Source: an uncultured Oscillospiraceae bacterium (GTDB taxonomy: Bacteria > Bacillota > Clostridia > Oscillospirales > Oscillospiraceae). Taken from it: a DNA stretch of 64,000 nt. Both the position numbers and the translations under genes were made by a program. Under the pieces are notes generated by a model, which was not told the origin of the DNA, made no database searches, and saw nothing but the letters and a program-made list of their open reading frames with translations. Location of the stretch: assembly GCA_947625285.1 (NCBI GenBank), contig CANQNS010000005.1, forward strand, positions 32,149-96,148. Reading direction: 5' to 3'. Positions within the stretch are counted from its first letter, which is position 1. Each line of letters starts with the position of its first letter. Positions 19,648 through 27,358 of this stretch are shown here, one piece after another.

Positions 19648-20519
19648 AGTTTCCCCTCTTTTTCTAAAGATTCAATGATAGGCTCCCAAAATGCTCTATA
19701 AAGCTTTATGACTATGCTCACTGACTCCAGCTCAAGAAGCTGGCAGATATAGGAAGGTGTGGAGTTGTCTTCCTCTATGAGATGATGAGCTTTGAGCTTT
19801 CGGATATCTTTATCGCCAATACCAAGGCCGGCCAAGTATTCCGCTGAGTTTATAACGAAGCATCCAGTCAAATGCGTATAAAGGATGTAAAAATCAATAT
19901 TTCTTCGCTGCGAGATCGCCTTCAGATATCTCTGTATGAACTTAATAAGGTAATGGCTGTCTGGGAGAGAATCAATTTCTTTTCTTACATCCATCGATGT
20001 CTGAAGTGGGGTTCCATCTGTTGCGATCACATAGGAAGGCCTATAAATCGTACGGTCGCGGATATAACATATCTTTTCGTAAAGAAGAGGCGATCCTTGC
20101 ACGACAAACGTATCCCATAACAGCTTTTCAAGTGGATCCTGTTCATCGGGACCACGTTTCCGCATTCTCTTACAGTGATTCCTAATTCCACTGTGGCCGA
20201 TCAGTGTTGATAGATCTTGCTCTAGTTCTTTTTGGCTTTCCCAGGTTTCAGGCAATTCATCTTCTGAATTCAGTTTGACAGGGTCGACGGGGACGTACCC
20301 CTTCCTTATTTCCTTGCTTATTTGATTTGTTAATACCATATATGAGGTCATGATATTGTATACAGCATAATATGTCTGGATGGCCTTGGAATATCTAAAC
20401 GCGCCGTATCGATGCCGTTTTGCCGCTTTTTCTGCAAGGGAGAGTTCGGCAATACCAATTATTGCTTTGTTGATCGCCAAAGCGGCACAAGCAAGATCGT
20501 GAGGTCTATCAGTGCACAT
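19638..20519 (-). CDS. 293-aa partner protein, first gene of the overlapping operon
   Basis: Stop TAG overlaps start of the 1492-aa gene (10-bp overlap). KAIQTYYAVYNIMTSYMVL helix is weakly HEPN-like but lacks an Rx4-6H motif. Confidence 0.65.
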   Translation of the reverse strand: MCTDRPHDLACAALAINKAIIGIAELSLAEKAAKRHRYGAFRYSKAIQTYYAVYNIMTSYMVLTNQISKEIRKGYVPVDPVKLNSEDELPETWESQKELEQDLSTLIGHSGIRNHCKRMRKRGPDEQDPLEKLLWDTFVVQGSPLLYEKICYIRDRTIYRPSYVIATDGTPLQTSMDVRKEIDSLPDSHYLIKFIQRYLKAISQRRNIDFYILYTHLTGCFVINSAEYLAGLGIGDKDIRKLKAHHLIEEDNSTPSYICQLLELESVSIVIKLYRAFWEPIIESLEKEGKLCR

Positions 20520-20550
20520 TCTTTCACCACCTAGTTCAAACTACATCTTG

Positions 20551-21138
20551 TCACATGGAATATGTATCGGTTAACTGCTGTAGGATAACTGCTTTGTCCA
20601 TATGTATCCCCAGCTGCTTCAGATCAATGGGCTCAGTTCCCATCACGGCAAGGAAGCGCTGAAGATCCTGGTAGACGCTTTGCAGAATGGCGAGCTTTGA
20701 TGTTTGCGTCAAAAGAAGCGACAGGCGGAAGACATCGTTTTTGTGCTTGCGGATATCACGGGAGTCTATGGCTTCGCCCGTATTCTTGCGGCGGGTGAGA
20801 TCAAGCCATGCTTTCGCTTTGAACAGGATGAGCTGTTTCGCGCCTACGATGGGGACGCCATCCACAACGTGTTTGCCGGAGAGAAGAAGCTGATAATAAT
20901 CATCATCTAACAAAATGGCGGACAAACTGGACAGGTCATCATCCAGCGGCATCGGGGTCAGGACGGCATCCTCCGGCAGAGAAATAGCGTCCGGCTTGCG
21001 ACTGAACAGCTCGATCATATAGGTGTACTCCCGGCTACGGGGGTGGGTAAAGCGGTAATACTGCGGCTGGCCGTTGCTGCTGCGCAATGATGGCAAATTG
21101 GGCGCTGTAGCCGGCGAGCCATTCTTTAAATCTCTCAA
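20551..21138 (-). CDS. AbiEii-like nucleotidyltransferase/toxin-like protein
   Basis: GVPIVGAKQLILFKAKAWLDLTRRKNTGEAIDSRDIRKHKNDVFRL resembles the C-terminal part of AbiEii-family proteins. TTG start overlaps the upstream gene's stop. Confidence 0.45.
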   Translation of the reverse strand: MRDLKNGSPATAPNLPSLRSSNGQPQYYRFTHPRSREYTYMIELFSRKPDAISLPEDAVLTPMPLDDDLSSLSAILLDDDYYQLLLSGKHVVDGVPIVGAKQLILFKAKAWLDLTRRKNTGEAIDSRDIRKHKNDVFRLSLLLTQTSKLAILQSVYQDLQRFLAVMGTEPIDLKQLGIHMDKAVILQQLTDTYSM

Positions 21139-22097
21139 ATCCGGTGACTATCCCGCAATGCCTCCTTGAGAAGAATATCTACAGACTGTTCTACACGCAC
21201 ATCGTTTGTATCGCTCAAACTGGCAGCGAGGGAGAGAGGGTCAACGTATAGGCTTCCGCTGACCAGTCTGGGATCGTATTTCCAAAACTCGACGGCACAT
21301 TGCTTTGCGGCGTCCACCAATAGTGCGCTCTTCGTAGCGATCGATTTCTCCTGCACGACAGTTCCCCAGGTCTCCACAAATGGTGGAGTGATAAACGCCT
21401 GTTCGGAAAGGGCGCTTAGTCCGGCTGAAAACACATCTTTCGGAAGCTCGGCGCGGTCAATATACATAGTCTTTCGCACCGGAGATATCAGATGGGAAAG
21501 AGCGGTCTGGTATAGTGCCCTTGGCGTTAAGTCTGAGCTGAGAAGGATCTGCACTCCTTGGATGCTTCGGTTCAACAGTCCTGCTTGTACAAGTTGCTGC
21601 GCGGCGCGGGACATGGTCATTGCGGAGTAGCGGAATCGCTTTGTCATATCGCTGAGAAAGATCGGCTTATTGCCGCCAAGGATAAATGCGAAAAGCAGCA
21701 TCTGTGCGGAGGGAAGCAGCTTATCTATCGGTTCTGGGGCAGCTTCAACATCATTTCTCTCGGAGAGGATGGCGCCAAGAAAAGGAAGATAAAGCTGCTT
21801 CCCAGGCACCACAAAAGGGATCTTTTCCGCGATGAGTGAACTCTTCCGCTGACGGCTAAGGGCGGGCAGTTCCAACACGACTGGCCAGGGACAGATAGTC
21901 CCTAGCCGGGCGATGTGCTTTTTGATGATGCCGACCGTTCCCAATTCACCGACAGGCGTAAGGAAGAGAACGCGGCGATCCCCCAATTCTGCGCTTTCAA
22001 AAGAATAGGAGCTGGCCAGGTAAAAAGGAAGTTCCGCCGCTCGTTCCCATTTGCTGCGATGGACAGGAATGCCCAGTGTCTGCGTGATATAATCCAT
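21135..22097 (-). CDS. Winged-helix protein, AbiEi-like partner
   Basis: SD GGAGC before ATG 22097; LLFAFILGGNKPIFLSDMTKRFRYSAMTMSRAAQQLVQAGLL wHTH-like segment; 4-bp overlap with the downstream gene. Confidence 0.5.
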   Translation of the reverse strand: MDYITQTLGIPVHRSKWERAAELPFYLASSYSFESAELGDRRVLFLTPVGELGTVGIIKKHIARLGTICPWPVVLELPALSRQRKSSLIAEKIPFVVPGKQLYLPFLGAILSERNDVEAAPEPIDKLLPSAQMLLFAFILGGNKPIFLSDMTKRFRYSAMTMSRAAQQLVQAGLLNRSIQGVQILLSSDLTPRALYQTALSHLISPVRKTMYIDRAELPKDVFSAGLSALSEQAFITPPFVETWGTVVQEKSIATKSALLVDAAKQCAVEFWKYDPRLVSGSLYVDPLSLAASLSDTNDVRVEQSVDILLKEALRDSHRI

Positions 22098-22128
22098 GAC
22101 AGTGCTCCATTTAACTTGGATTAGCAAC

Positions 22129-22170
22129 ATCTTAACTTAACAAATGTTAAATGTCAATGCTTAAGTTAAG
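22129..22170 (-). promoter_or_regulatory. Promoter with flanking inverted-repeat operator
   Basis: TTGACA (22157-22152), 17 nt, TAAGAT (22134-22129). Perfect arms CTTAACTTAA (22131-22140) / TTAAGTTAAG (22161-22170). Confidence 0.7.
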
Positions 22171-22893
22171 TTTAGGCATTCGCCATATGAGGTTGAAAGG
22201 ATATCAGCTGTAGACCGCCTTGTGATACGTTTCCAGAATATACTGCTTTCGGGAATCCTTGATACTGGCTGGTGATCTCTGGGACGCAAACGGGGATGTC
22301 CAGAGCAATGGTGATGCCCTTGAGTGAGTGGCCGAGAACAGTCCCGAGTTAGGTAATCGCTGGTGAGTTCATGCATGTTGGTGGCGGCAGACCGGCGCAG
22401 GTCATGAAAACGGATCTTCCGAAATTGCAGTGACTCCAACAGCAGAGGAAAGTGCTCCGATAAGTGAGAAACGCTGTATGGCTGTCCGTCTGGCTGGGTT
22501 ATAAGGAGGCCCGAGGCACTGTTCCCACCACGCATTTCCACCTGCCTGACGAAATATGGATAGGCAAGGTCGGTGATAGGCAATGTGCGATAGGAGGTGC
22601 TTGTCTTGGGCGGAGCGAGTATGCTGCCGGGACGCTTTCGCTCCGCACAGCATGCCAACTGCTGCGACACGGTGAAGCAATGCTTTTCCAAATCGATGTC
22701 CTGTATCTGAAGACCATATATCTCGCCGCGGCGCAGACCGTATAGTGCTGCCAGCATGACGATAAAATGCATCTACGGATCGGAAACGGCATCCAAGAGG
22801 TTCTATATTTCGGCGATCGAGTGTGCCAGGCTTGTGGGTGGGAACGTGGTTTTCGTCCTTTTTGTTCTTTACTTGACGTGGTTGAATGCTCAT
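22161..22893 (-). pseudogene. Decayed tyrosine recombinase/integrase
   Basis: SD + MSIQPRQVKNKKDENHVPTHKPG; then in another frame AHSIAEI*NLLDAVSDP*MHFIVMLAALYGLRRGEI...IRFHDLRRSAATNM; then a frameshift to ...LGHSLKGITIALDI. Central part missing. Confidence 0.8.
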
Positions 22894-22959
22894 GGGGTCA
22901 TCCTCCTTATTAAGTTTGTGTCCATTATAGAGTGTCCTGCTGCTGTGACCGGATAAAAA

Positions 22960-22993
22960 AGAAGACCTGAAAGCGTGTGCTCTCAGGTCTTCT
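22960..22993 (-). terminator. Hairpin terminator
   Basis: AGAAGACCTGA...TCAGGTCTTCT with T run on minus strand. Confidence 0.65.
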
Positions 22994-23009
22994 GGGTGAA
23001 TATAGAGTT

Positions 23010-23201
23010 CTATTGCTGGCTAAAGCGTTGGATCATCGCAATCGCGTCGGCTAAGGTACAGGCCCTCAATACAGCTTGCCCTTCCGATTGGACCCTCTGC
23101 CGTGTGGCCGGACTGAGGTTGTTGAGGTCATTCTGTGTTTCCTACAGCCGATGGATTAGTTTTGTCCAGAATTCGGTGTGCTTGTTCTGTTCAGTTTTCA
23201 T
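23010..23201 (-). pseudogene. Small gene with an in-frame TAG
   Basis: GAGG SD; MKTEQNKHTEFWTKLIHRL*ETQNDLNNLSPATRQRVQSEGQAVLRACTLADAIAMIQRFSQQ*, coherent across the TAG. Confidence 0.5.
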
Positions 23202-23290
23202 ATGAAATACCTCGAGTTATGATTTGATTCTTAATTATAATCTCTGGCAGTTAAAAACATAGATGATGTGAGTTATAAGCATTTTAGATC

Positions 23291-24418
23291 CTATTCAGTT
23301 GCCATATCTATGGAGAGATATTCTTTGATTATTTCATATATGGATAATAACTGTTCCTCAAGTTTGCTCTTGTATTCTTCGTATCCTGTATTAAATTGAC
23401 TTTCAATGAGTCCACAGTAAGGAATGGCTAAATTGAGATTTGTTGGGTCGATTAAATGTTTGCCGGTACTATCCGTTAAACTAAAATGCATCATGCAGTT
23501 TCTAAAAGCCGGTTTTCTTAACCCGCATTTATTTTTATAATCAATGCTTTTGAGAAATTTGATTAACTTGTTATCGTTAATCTTTTCGTTGTGTTGATTG
23601 CAGTACCTGTCTAGATCATCCAAACGTAGCAGCGTGTAATGATAGGTGATATACTCAAGCCGTAACAGGAGGCCTGTATCCCGAATAATAGTCTTTTTGA
23701 GCAAAAATAGAAGTAGACCTATACTTGAAACAACATGAAGCAGAAAAAGTCGAATTATCTTATAATTTCCGCTTTCAGATGTTGTACAGCGATTTGTATT
23801 GTAGTCTTGGCTATGCAAAGAGATCATACTGGCATCAAAATCTGCTACTATAAAATCGCTGACAGGACTAAGACCAGATGATATGCCCCCAATAATCTCT
23901 CCCATATCATGAGCAAATGCGTATAGTTCTTCTCCTATAAGTTCAAAACTATGCATATTATTCTTGGGCTTGCTAATATCTCGCTCGTCTTGGAAGACAT
24001 AAAATGCATAATGCGTGTTACCTATTATGTTTTTGCTATCATCATAATATATTCCAAGATTATTGTGTAAGTTAAGCGGACCAAGCTCCGGAAATTTAAG
24101 TAATTGTGAAAAATGCTCATTTTGAATGTAATCAATATTGTCTACACATTGGAATAGCTTGTTTAGACGAAAGTTAAAGAATTTTGCTTTCTGACGAATA
24201 TCTTTGATAGAATATCTACTAGATTGATTAATTTCAATAGGATGACCTTTTTTGTTAAAATACTCAATTGCTTCATAGCAAAACAGGGCAACGAATGGCG
24301 TAAATTGAGTTATAACAACTGGAGGTAGTTGTACTACCACTTTCTTCAATAGGTCGCAATCTCTCTTGATTATCAATAATTCTGCAACCTGTAGAGCAGA
24401 AGACATTGCTTCGTCCAT
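23291..24418 (-). CDS. 375-aa protein with HEPN-type Rx4H motif
   Basis: KPAFRNCMMHFSL near C-terminus (motif at 23478-23507); otherwise unrecognised; AT-rich gene. Confidence 0.6.
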   Translation of the reverse strand: MDEAMSSALQVAELLIIKRDCDLLKKVVVQLPPVVITQFTPFVALFCYEAIEYFNKKGHPIEINQSSRYSIKDIRQKAKFFNFRLNKLFQCVDNIDYIQNEHFSQLLKFPELGPLNLHNNLGIYYDDSKNIIGNTHYAFYVFQDERDISKPKNNMHSFELIGEELYAFAHDMGEIIGGISSGLSPVSDFIVADFDASMISLHSQDYNTNRCTTSESGNYKIIRLFLLHVVSSIGLLLFLLKKTIIRDTGLLLRLEYITYHYTLLRLDDLDRYCNQHNEKINDNKLIKFLKSIDYKNKCGLRKPAFRNCMMHFSLTDSTGKHLIDPTNLNLAIPYCGLIESQFNTGYEEYKSKLEEQLLSIYEIIKEYLSIDMATE

Positions 24419-24474
24419 AATGATCTATCTCCATTGCACCTTGTTTTTAGTATTATATCACAAAAGGCTGTAAA

Positions 24475-24522
24475 CTGCAAAAAAGACAAACCCATTTCAA
24501 ATTGGGCTCAGAAATGGGTTTG
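24475..24522 (-). terminator. Terminator of tRNA-Ser carried by element 1
   Basis: CAAACCCATTTC/GAAATGGGTTTG 12-bp stem then TCTTTTTT on minus strand. Confidence 0.8.
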
Positions 24523-24529
24523 CCCTAAT

Positions 24530-24620
24530 TGGCGGAGCGGGTGGGATTCGAACCCACGTGCCGTTTCACCGGCAACTCGATTTCGAGTCGAGCTCGTTGT
24601 GTCCACTTCGATACCGCTCC
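24530..24620 (-). tRNA. tRNA-Ser(CGA), intact, carried inside element 1
   Basis: GGAGCGGTATCGAAGTGGACACAACGAGCTCGACTCGAAATCGAGTTGCCGGTGAAACGGCACGTGGGTTCGAATCCCACCCGCTCCGCCA; full cloverleaf with class II variable arm and encoded CCA. Confidence 0.95.
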
Positions 24621-24699
24621 ATATATATTCAAACCGGTGTGACCGGCTCAAACATCGCTATTTTGTTGTGCTGTTGTGGAAGCGGATCGGCGAAAACTC

Positions 24700-24736
24700 G
24701 ATATAACTTCATATAAGCTCATATAGCTTCATATAG
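24700..24736 (+). repeat. Right arm-type repeats of element 1
   Basis: GATATAACTTCATATAAGCTCATATAGCTTCATATAG; three TCATATA units. Confidence 0.65.
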
Positions 24737-24749
24737 GCTGACGGGTTTA

Positions 24750-24791
24750 GATTTCGAGTCAGGCCCGTTATGACCACTTCGATACGCTTCC
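24750..24791 (-). pseudogene. 5' half of the split tRNA-Ser(CGA), right element junction
   Basis: Minus: GGAAGCGTATCGAAGTGGTCATAACGGGCCTGACTCGAAATC. Confidence 0.88.
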
Positions 24792-24907
24792 GGGTGCCCT
24801 GACATCATACCATGCGCGAGGCCCCGCTGTCAACGGCAAAGCGGCTTTACAACCGCCGCCCGATGGCCTATAATAAGGAAAAACAGCGGGAAAGGCGGGC
24901 GGTCACC

Positions 24908-25678
24908 ATGCCCCGATATGCGAGAGATTTCATCACCCAGGTGGTGCTGCGGGCGGACTTTGTTTCCGGCACGGCGCCGGTGGCGGGGCAGCTGCCGGAG
25001 GGCGTGCTGGCCGCGCTGGAGAACTATCCGGAGCGGAACGTGCTGAACCGGTCCCGGACCGAGGTGCGGGTCCAAAAGACCCCCCAGGGACCCGTGCGGG
25101 ACACCCGGACCATCAACTTCCCGGAGCATAACTTCTGGACCGCCGGCCGGGATCTGCACGCCGCCGTGTGCGGCGAGTACGCCTTTCTGGCCCAGCGGCA
25201 GTACGGGGGCTATGCCCTGCTGCGGGAGGAGTTCCTGGCCGTCCTGGACGCCATGGCCGCCGCGTTCCCGAGCCTTGCCATCAAACGGCTGGGAATGCGT
25301 TATGTAAACGAAATCAAACTGCCGGGGGCCGACGCCGGTCCGGGACTTGGTGCGGACTTTTGGGAGCATTATGTTAACCCGCTCCTGCTGGGCGGGCTCC
25401 GCTTCGCCGCCAACGACGGGGCCATGGCCCGGCATATGTGCACCACGGAGCTGAACTACGGCACGGACCGGGCCACCATCCGCTACGGCATCTTCAACGG
25501 GGAGTACCCCAAGCCCAACCGGCGGCGGGAGTTCATCCTGGACGTGGACGCTTACTGCCAGACCCGGCTGACCCCCGGCGAGGCGGCGGCCAAGCTGGAC
25601 GACTACCACGCCGCGGCCTGCCAGGTGTTCGAGGCGGCGGTGACGGACGCGCTGCGCCAGCGGATGAACAGGCAATGA
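24908..25678 (+). CDS. TIGR04255-like family protein
   Basis: MPRYARDFITQVVLRADF...; RLGMRYVNEIKLPG...; family recalled from pattern. Confidence 0.6.
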   Translation: MPRYARDFITQVVLRADFVSGTAPVAGQLPEGVLAALENYPERNVLNRSRTEVRVQKTPQGPVRDTRTINFPEHNFWTAGRDLHAAVCGEYAFLAQRQYGGYALLREEFLAVLDAMAAAFPSLAIKRLGMRYVNEIKLPGADAGPGLGADFWEHYVNPLLLGGLRFAANDGAMARHMCTTELNYGTDRATIRYGIFNGEYPKPNRRREFILDVDAYCQTRLTPGEAAAKLDDYHAAACQVFEAAVTDALRQRMNRQ

Positions 25679-26841
25679 GGAGCGCACGGAGCCTGAACGG
25701 GGCCTACGGGGCCCTCAACGGCGTTTACTGGATGCTGTGCTGTCTGAATTCCTTCACCGCCAGCTTTCTGCTGGGGCGGGGGTATTCCAACACGGAGCTG
25801 GGCGCCGTCATGGCGGCGGGCTATGTGCTGGGGCTGGCGCTGCAGCAGCCGGCGGCGGCGTTGGCGGACCGGGGCAGCAAGGCCCCGGTGGCCGTGATCG
25901 CGGCCGGCACGGGCCTTGTGGGGGCCTCGGCGGCGGCGCTGCTGCTTCTGCCGGGCCGGAGCTTTCCGGTGACGGCGGTATACGTGCTGTTTTTCGCCTT
26001 CATCATCCTCCTGCAGCCGTTGGTGAACGGCTTTGCCTATTACATCGAACGGCTGGGCACGGTGGTACCCTTCGGTGTCTGTCGGGCGGTGGGGTCCCTG
26101 GGCTACGGGCTGCTGGCGGCGGCGCTGGGCCGGATCGTCCAGCGCAGAGGCGTGAACGCGGTGCCCTGGGCCGGGCTTCTGACGGCGGCGGCCATGCTGG
26201 CCCTGATGGGGTGGTTCTCCCGGGCCGGCACGCCGCCGGAGCCGGAAAAGCCCCCGGCAAAGGGGACGGAGGCGTCCGGGGGCCTGCTGCGGGACCGCCG
26301 GTTCCGGCTGATGCTGATCGCCACCGCGCTGCTTTTTTTCAGCCACGCATTTTTGTCGGTGTATATGCTGCAGATCGTGCAGAGCGTGGGCGGCGACAAC
26401 GAGGACCTGGGGCTCATGACCGGCTTCGTGGCGGTGCTGGAGCTGCCGACGATGTTTCTGTTCGACCGGCTGCTGCGGCGGTTCTCCTGCGGGGGGCTGC
26501 TGCGGTTCTCGGCGGTGTTTTTCGCGGTGAAAACGACCCTGGTGCTGGCGGCGGGGAGCCTGCCCGCCGTGTACGGGGGGATGTTCTTCCAGATATTCGC
26601 CTACGCGCTGTTCATCCCCGCCTCGGTGCGCTATGCCGGCGAGATATCCGGCCCCGCCAACGCCAACCGGGCCCAGGCGTACGTGACGGTCATGACCACC
26701 CTGGGCAGCGTGTGCGCCTCCGGCCTGGGCGGGGCCATGATCGACCGGCTGGGGCTGAAGGCGGCTCTGGCTCTGGCGGCTGTCTGTGCCGCCGCCGGCG
26801 CGGCGGTGATGGTCCTGGGCGTTCGGGAAAAAGCCATATAA
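25675..26841 (+). CDS. MFS transporter
   Basis: Multiple TM helices; GVCRAVGSLGYGLLAAALGRI; ATGA overlap with the previous gene. Confidence 0.85.
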   Translation: MRSARSLNGAYGALNGVYWMLCCLNSFTASFLLGRGYSNTELGAVMAAGYVLGLALQQPAAALADRGSKAPVAVIAAGTGLVGASAAALLLLPGRSFPVTAVYVLFFAFIILLQPLVNGFAYYIERLGTVVPFGVCRAVGSLGYGLLAAALGRIVQRRGVNAVPWAGLLTAAAMLALMGWFSRAGTPPEPEKPPAKGTEASGGLLRDRRFRLMLIATALLFFSHAFLSVYMLQIVQSVGGDNEDLGLMTGFVAVLELPTMFLFDRLLRRFSCGGLLRFSAVFFAVKTTLVLAAGSLPAVYGGMFFQIFAYALFIPASVRYAGEISGPANANRAQAYVTVMTTLGSVCASGLGGAMIDRLGLKAALALAAVCAAAGAAVMVLGVREKAI

Positions 26842-26867
26842 TTTGGCTTGTAAAAGGGGGGACCGAT

Positions 26868-27113
26868 GTGAACACGCGAAAACTGGCGTTGGGAGACAGG
26901 AATATCATCGGCTCTCGCGTCACAGAGGCAAGGACAGCGCAGGGCATGAAGCAAACGGAGCTTCTGGCAAAGCTCCAGACGGCGGGCGTGGACATGAGCA
27001 TCCCGGCCCTGTCGCTGCTGGAGGGACAGAAAAGGCCGGTCACCGACATCGAACTGAACGCCCTGGCGGATATCCTTCATGTGTCCGTGGATTGGCTCCT
27101 GCGCCGGGAGTGA
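26868..27113 (+). CDS. XRE-family HTH regulator
   Basis: GTG start; IIGSRVTEARTAQGMKQTELLAKLQTAGVDMSIPALSLLEGQKRPVTDIELNALADILHVSVDWLL. Confidence 0.8.
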   Translation: MNTRKLALGDRNIIGSRVTEARTAQGMKQTELLAKLQTAGVDMSIPALSLLEGQKRPVTDIELNALADILHVSVDWLLRRE

Positions 27114-27209
27114 ACGGAGCGTGCGGGAGCGGGTATGCGACAGATTTACATAATTTGATTGACATAATATTACTTTCATCACCGCGCCGGGAGAGCTGAC
27201 CTGGCGCGG

Positions 27210-27318
27210 TGTATATTCACTACATAATGAATATACAGTGCAAAACCAACAAAATTTGAAATTATTCATCATTATCATGAATAATACTATTGATATTCAT
27301 GCGGTTGCGCGGTATGAT
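27210..27318 (+). promoter_or_regulatory. argG promoter with ArgR-type half-sites
   Basis: TGTATATTCA...TGAATATACA (27210-27237), ATTATTCAT...ATGAATAAT (27261-27285), then TTGATA-17 nt-TATGAT (27290-27318). Confidence 0.6.
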
Positions 27319-27358
27319 ACGCTTACTGCGTCATATTGGCAGTATAGGAGGAAACACC

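Larger units (their letters stand above)
14923..24758. mobile_element. Integrative element 1 inserted in the anticodon loop of tRNA-Ser(CGA)
   Basis: 9-bp core GATTTCGAG at 14923-14931 and 24750-24758, complementary tRNA halves at the ends, similar GATATAAC[C/T]TCATATAA repeats near both ends, AT-rich cargo, integrase remnant. Confidence 0.85.

Noticed and set aside
22161-23201. Amber (TAG=Gln) recoding of element 1
   Set aside because: All in-frame stops seen are TAG, but the intact 293-aa and 375-aa cargo genes terminate with TAG and the 1492-aa gene with TAA, so decay is simpler.
25737-27113. 458-aa ORF overlapping the MFS gene
   Set aside because: The first ~375 aa are an out-of-frame reading of the MFS gene; only the XRE protein from GTG 26868 is credible.
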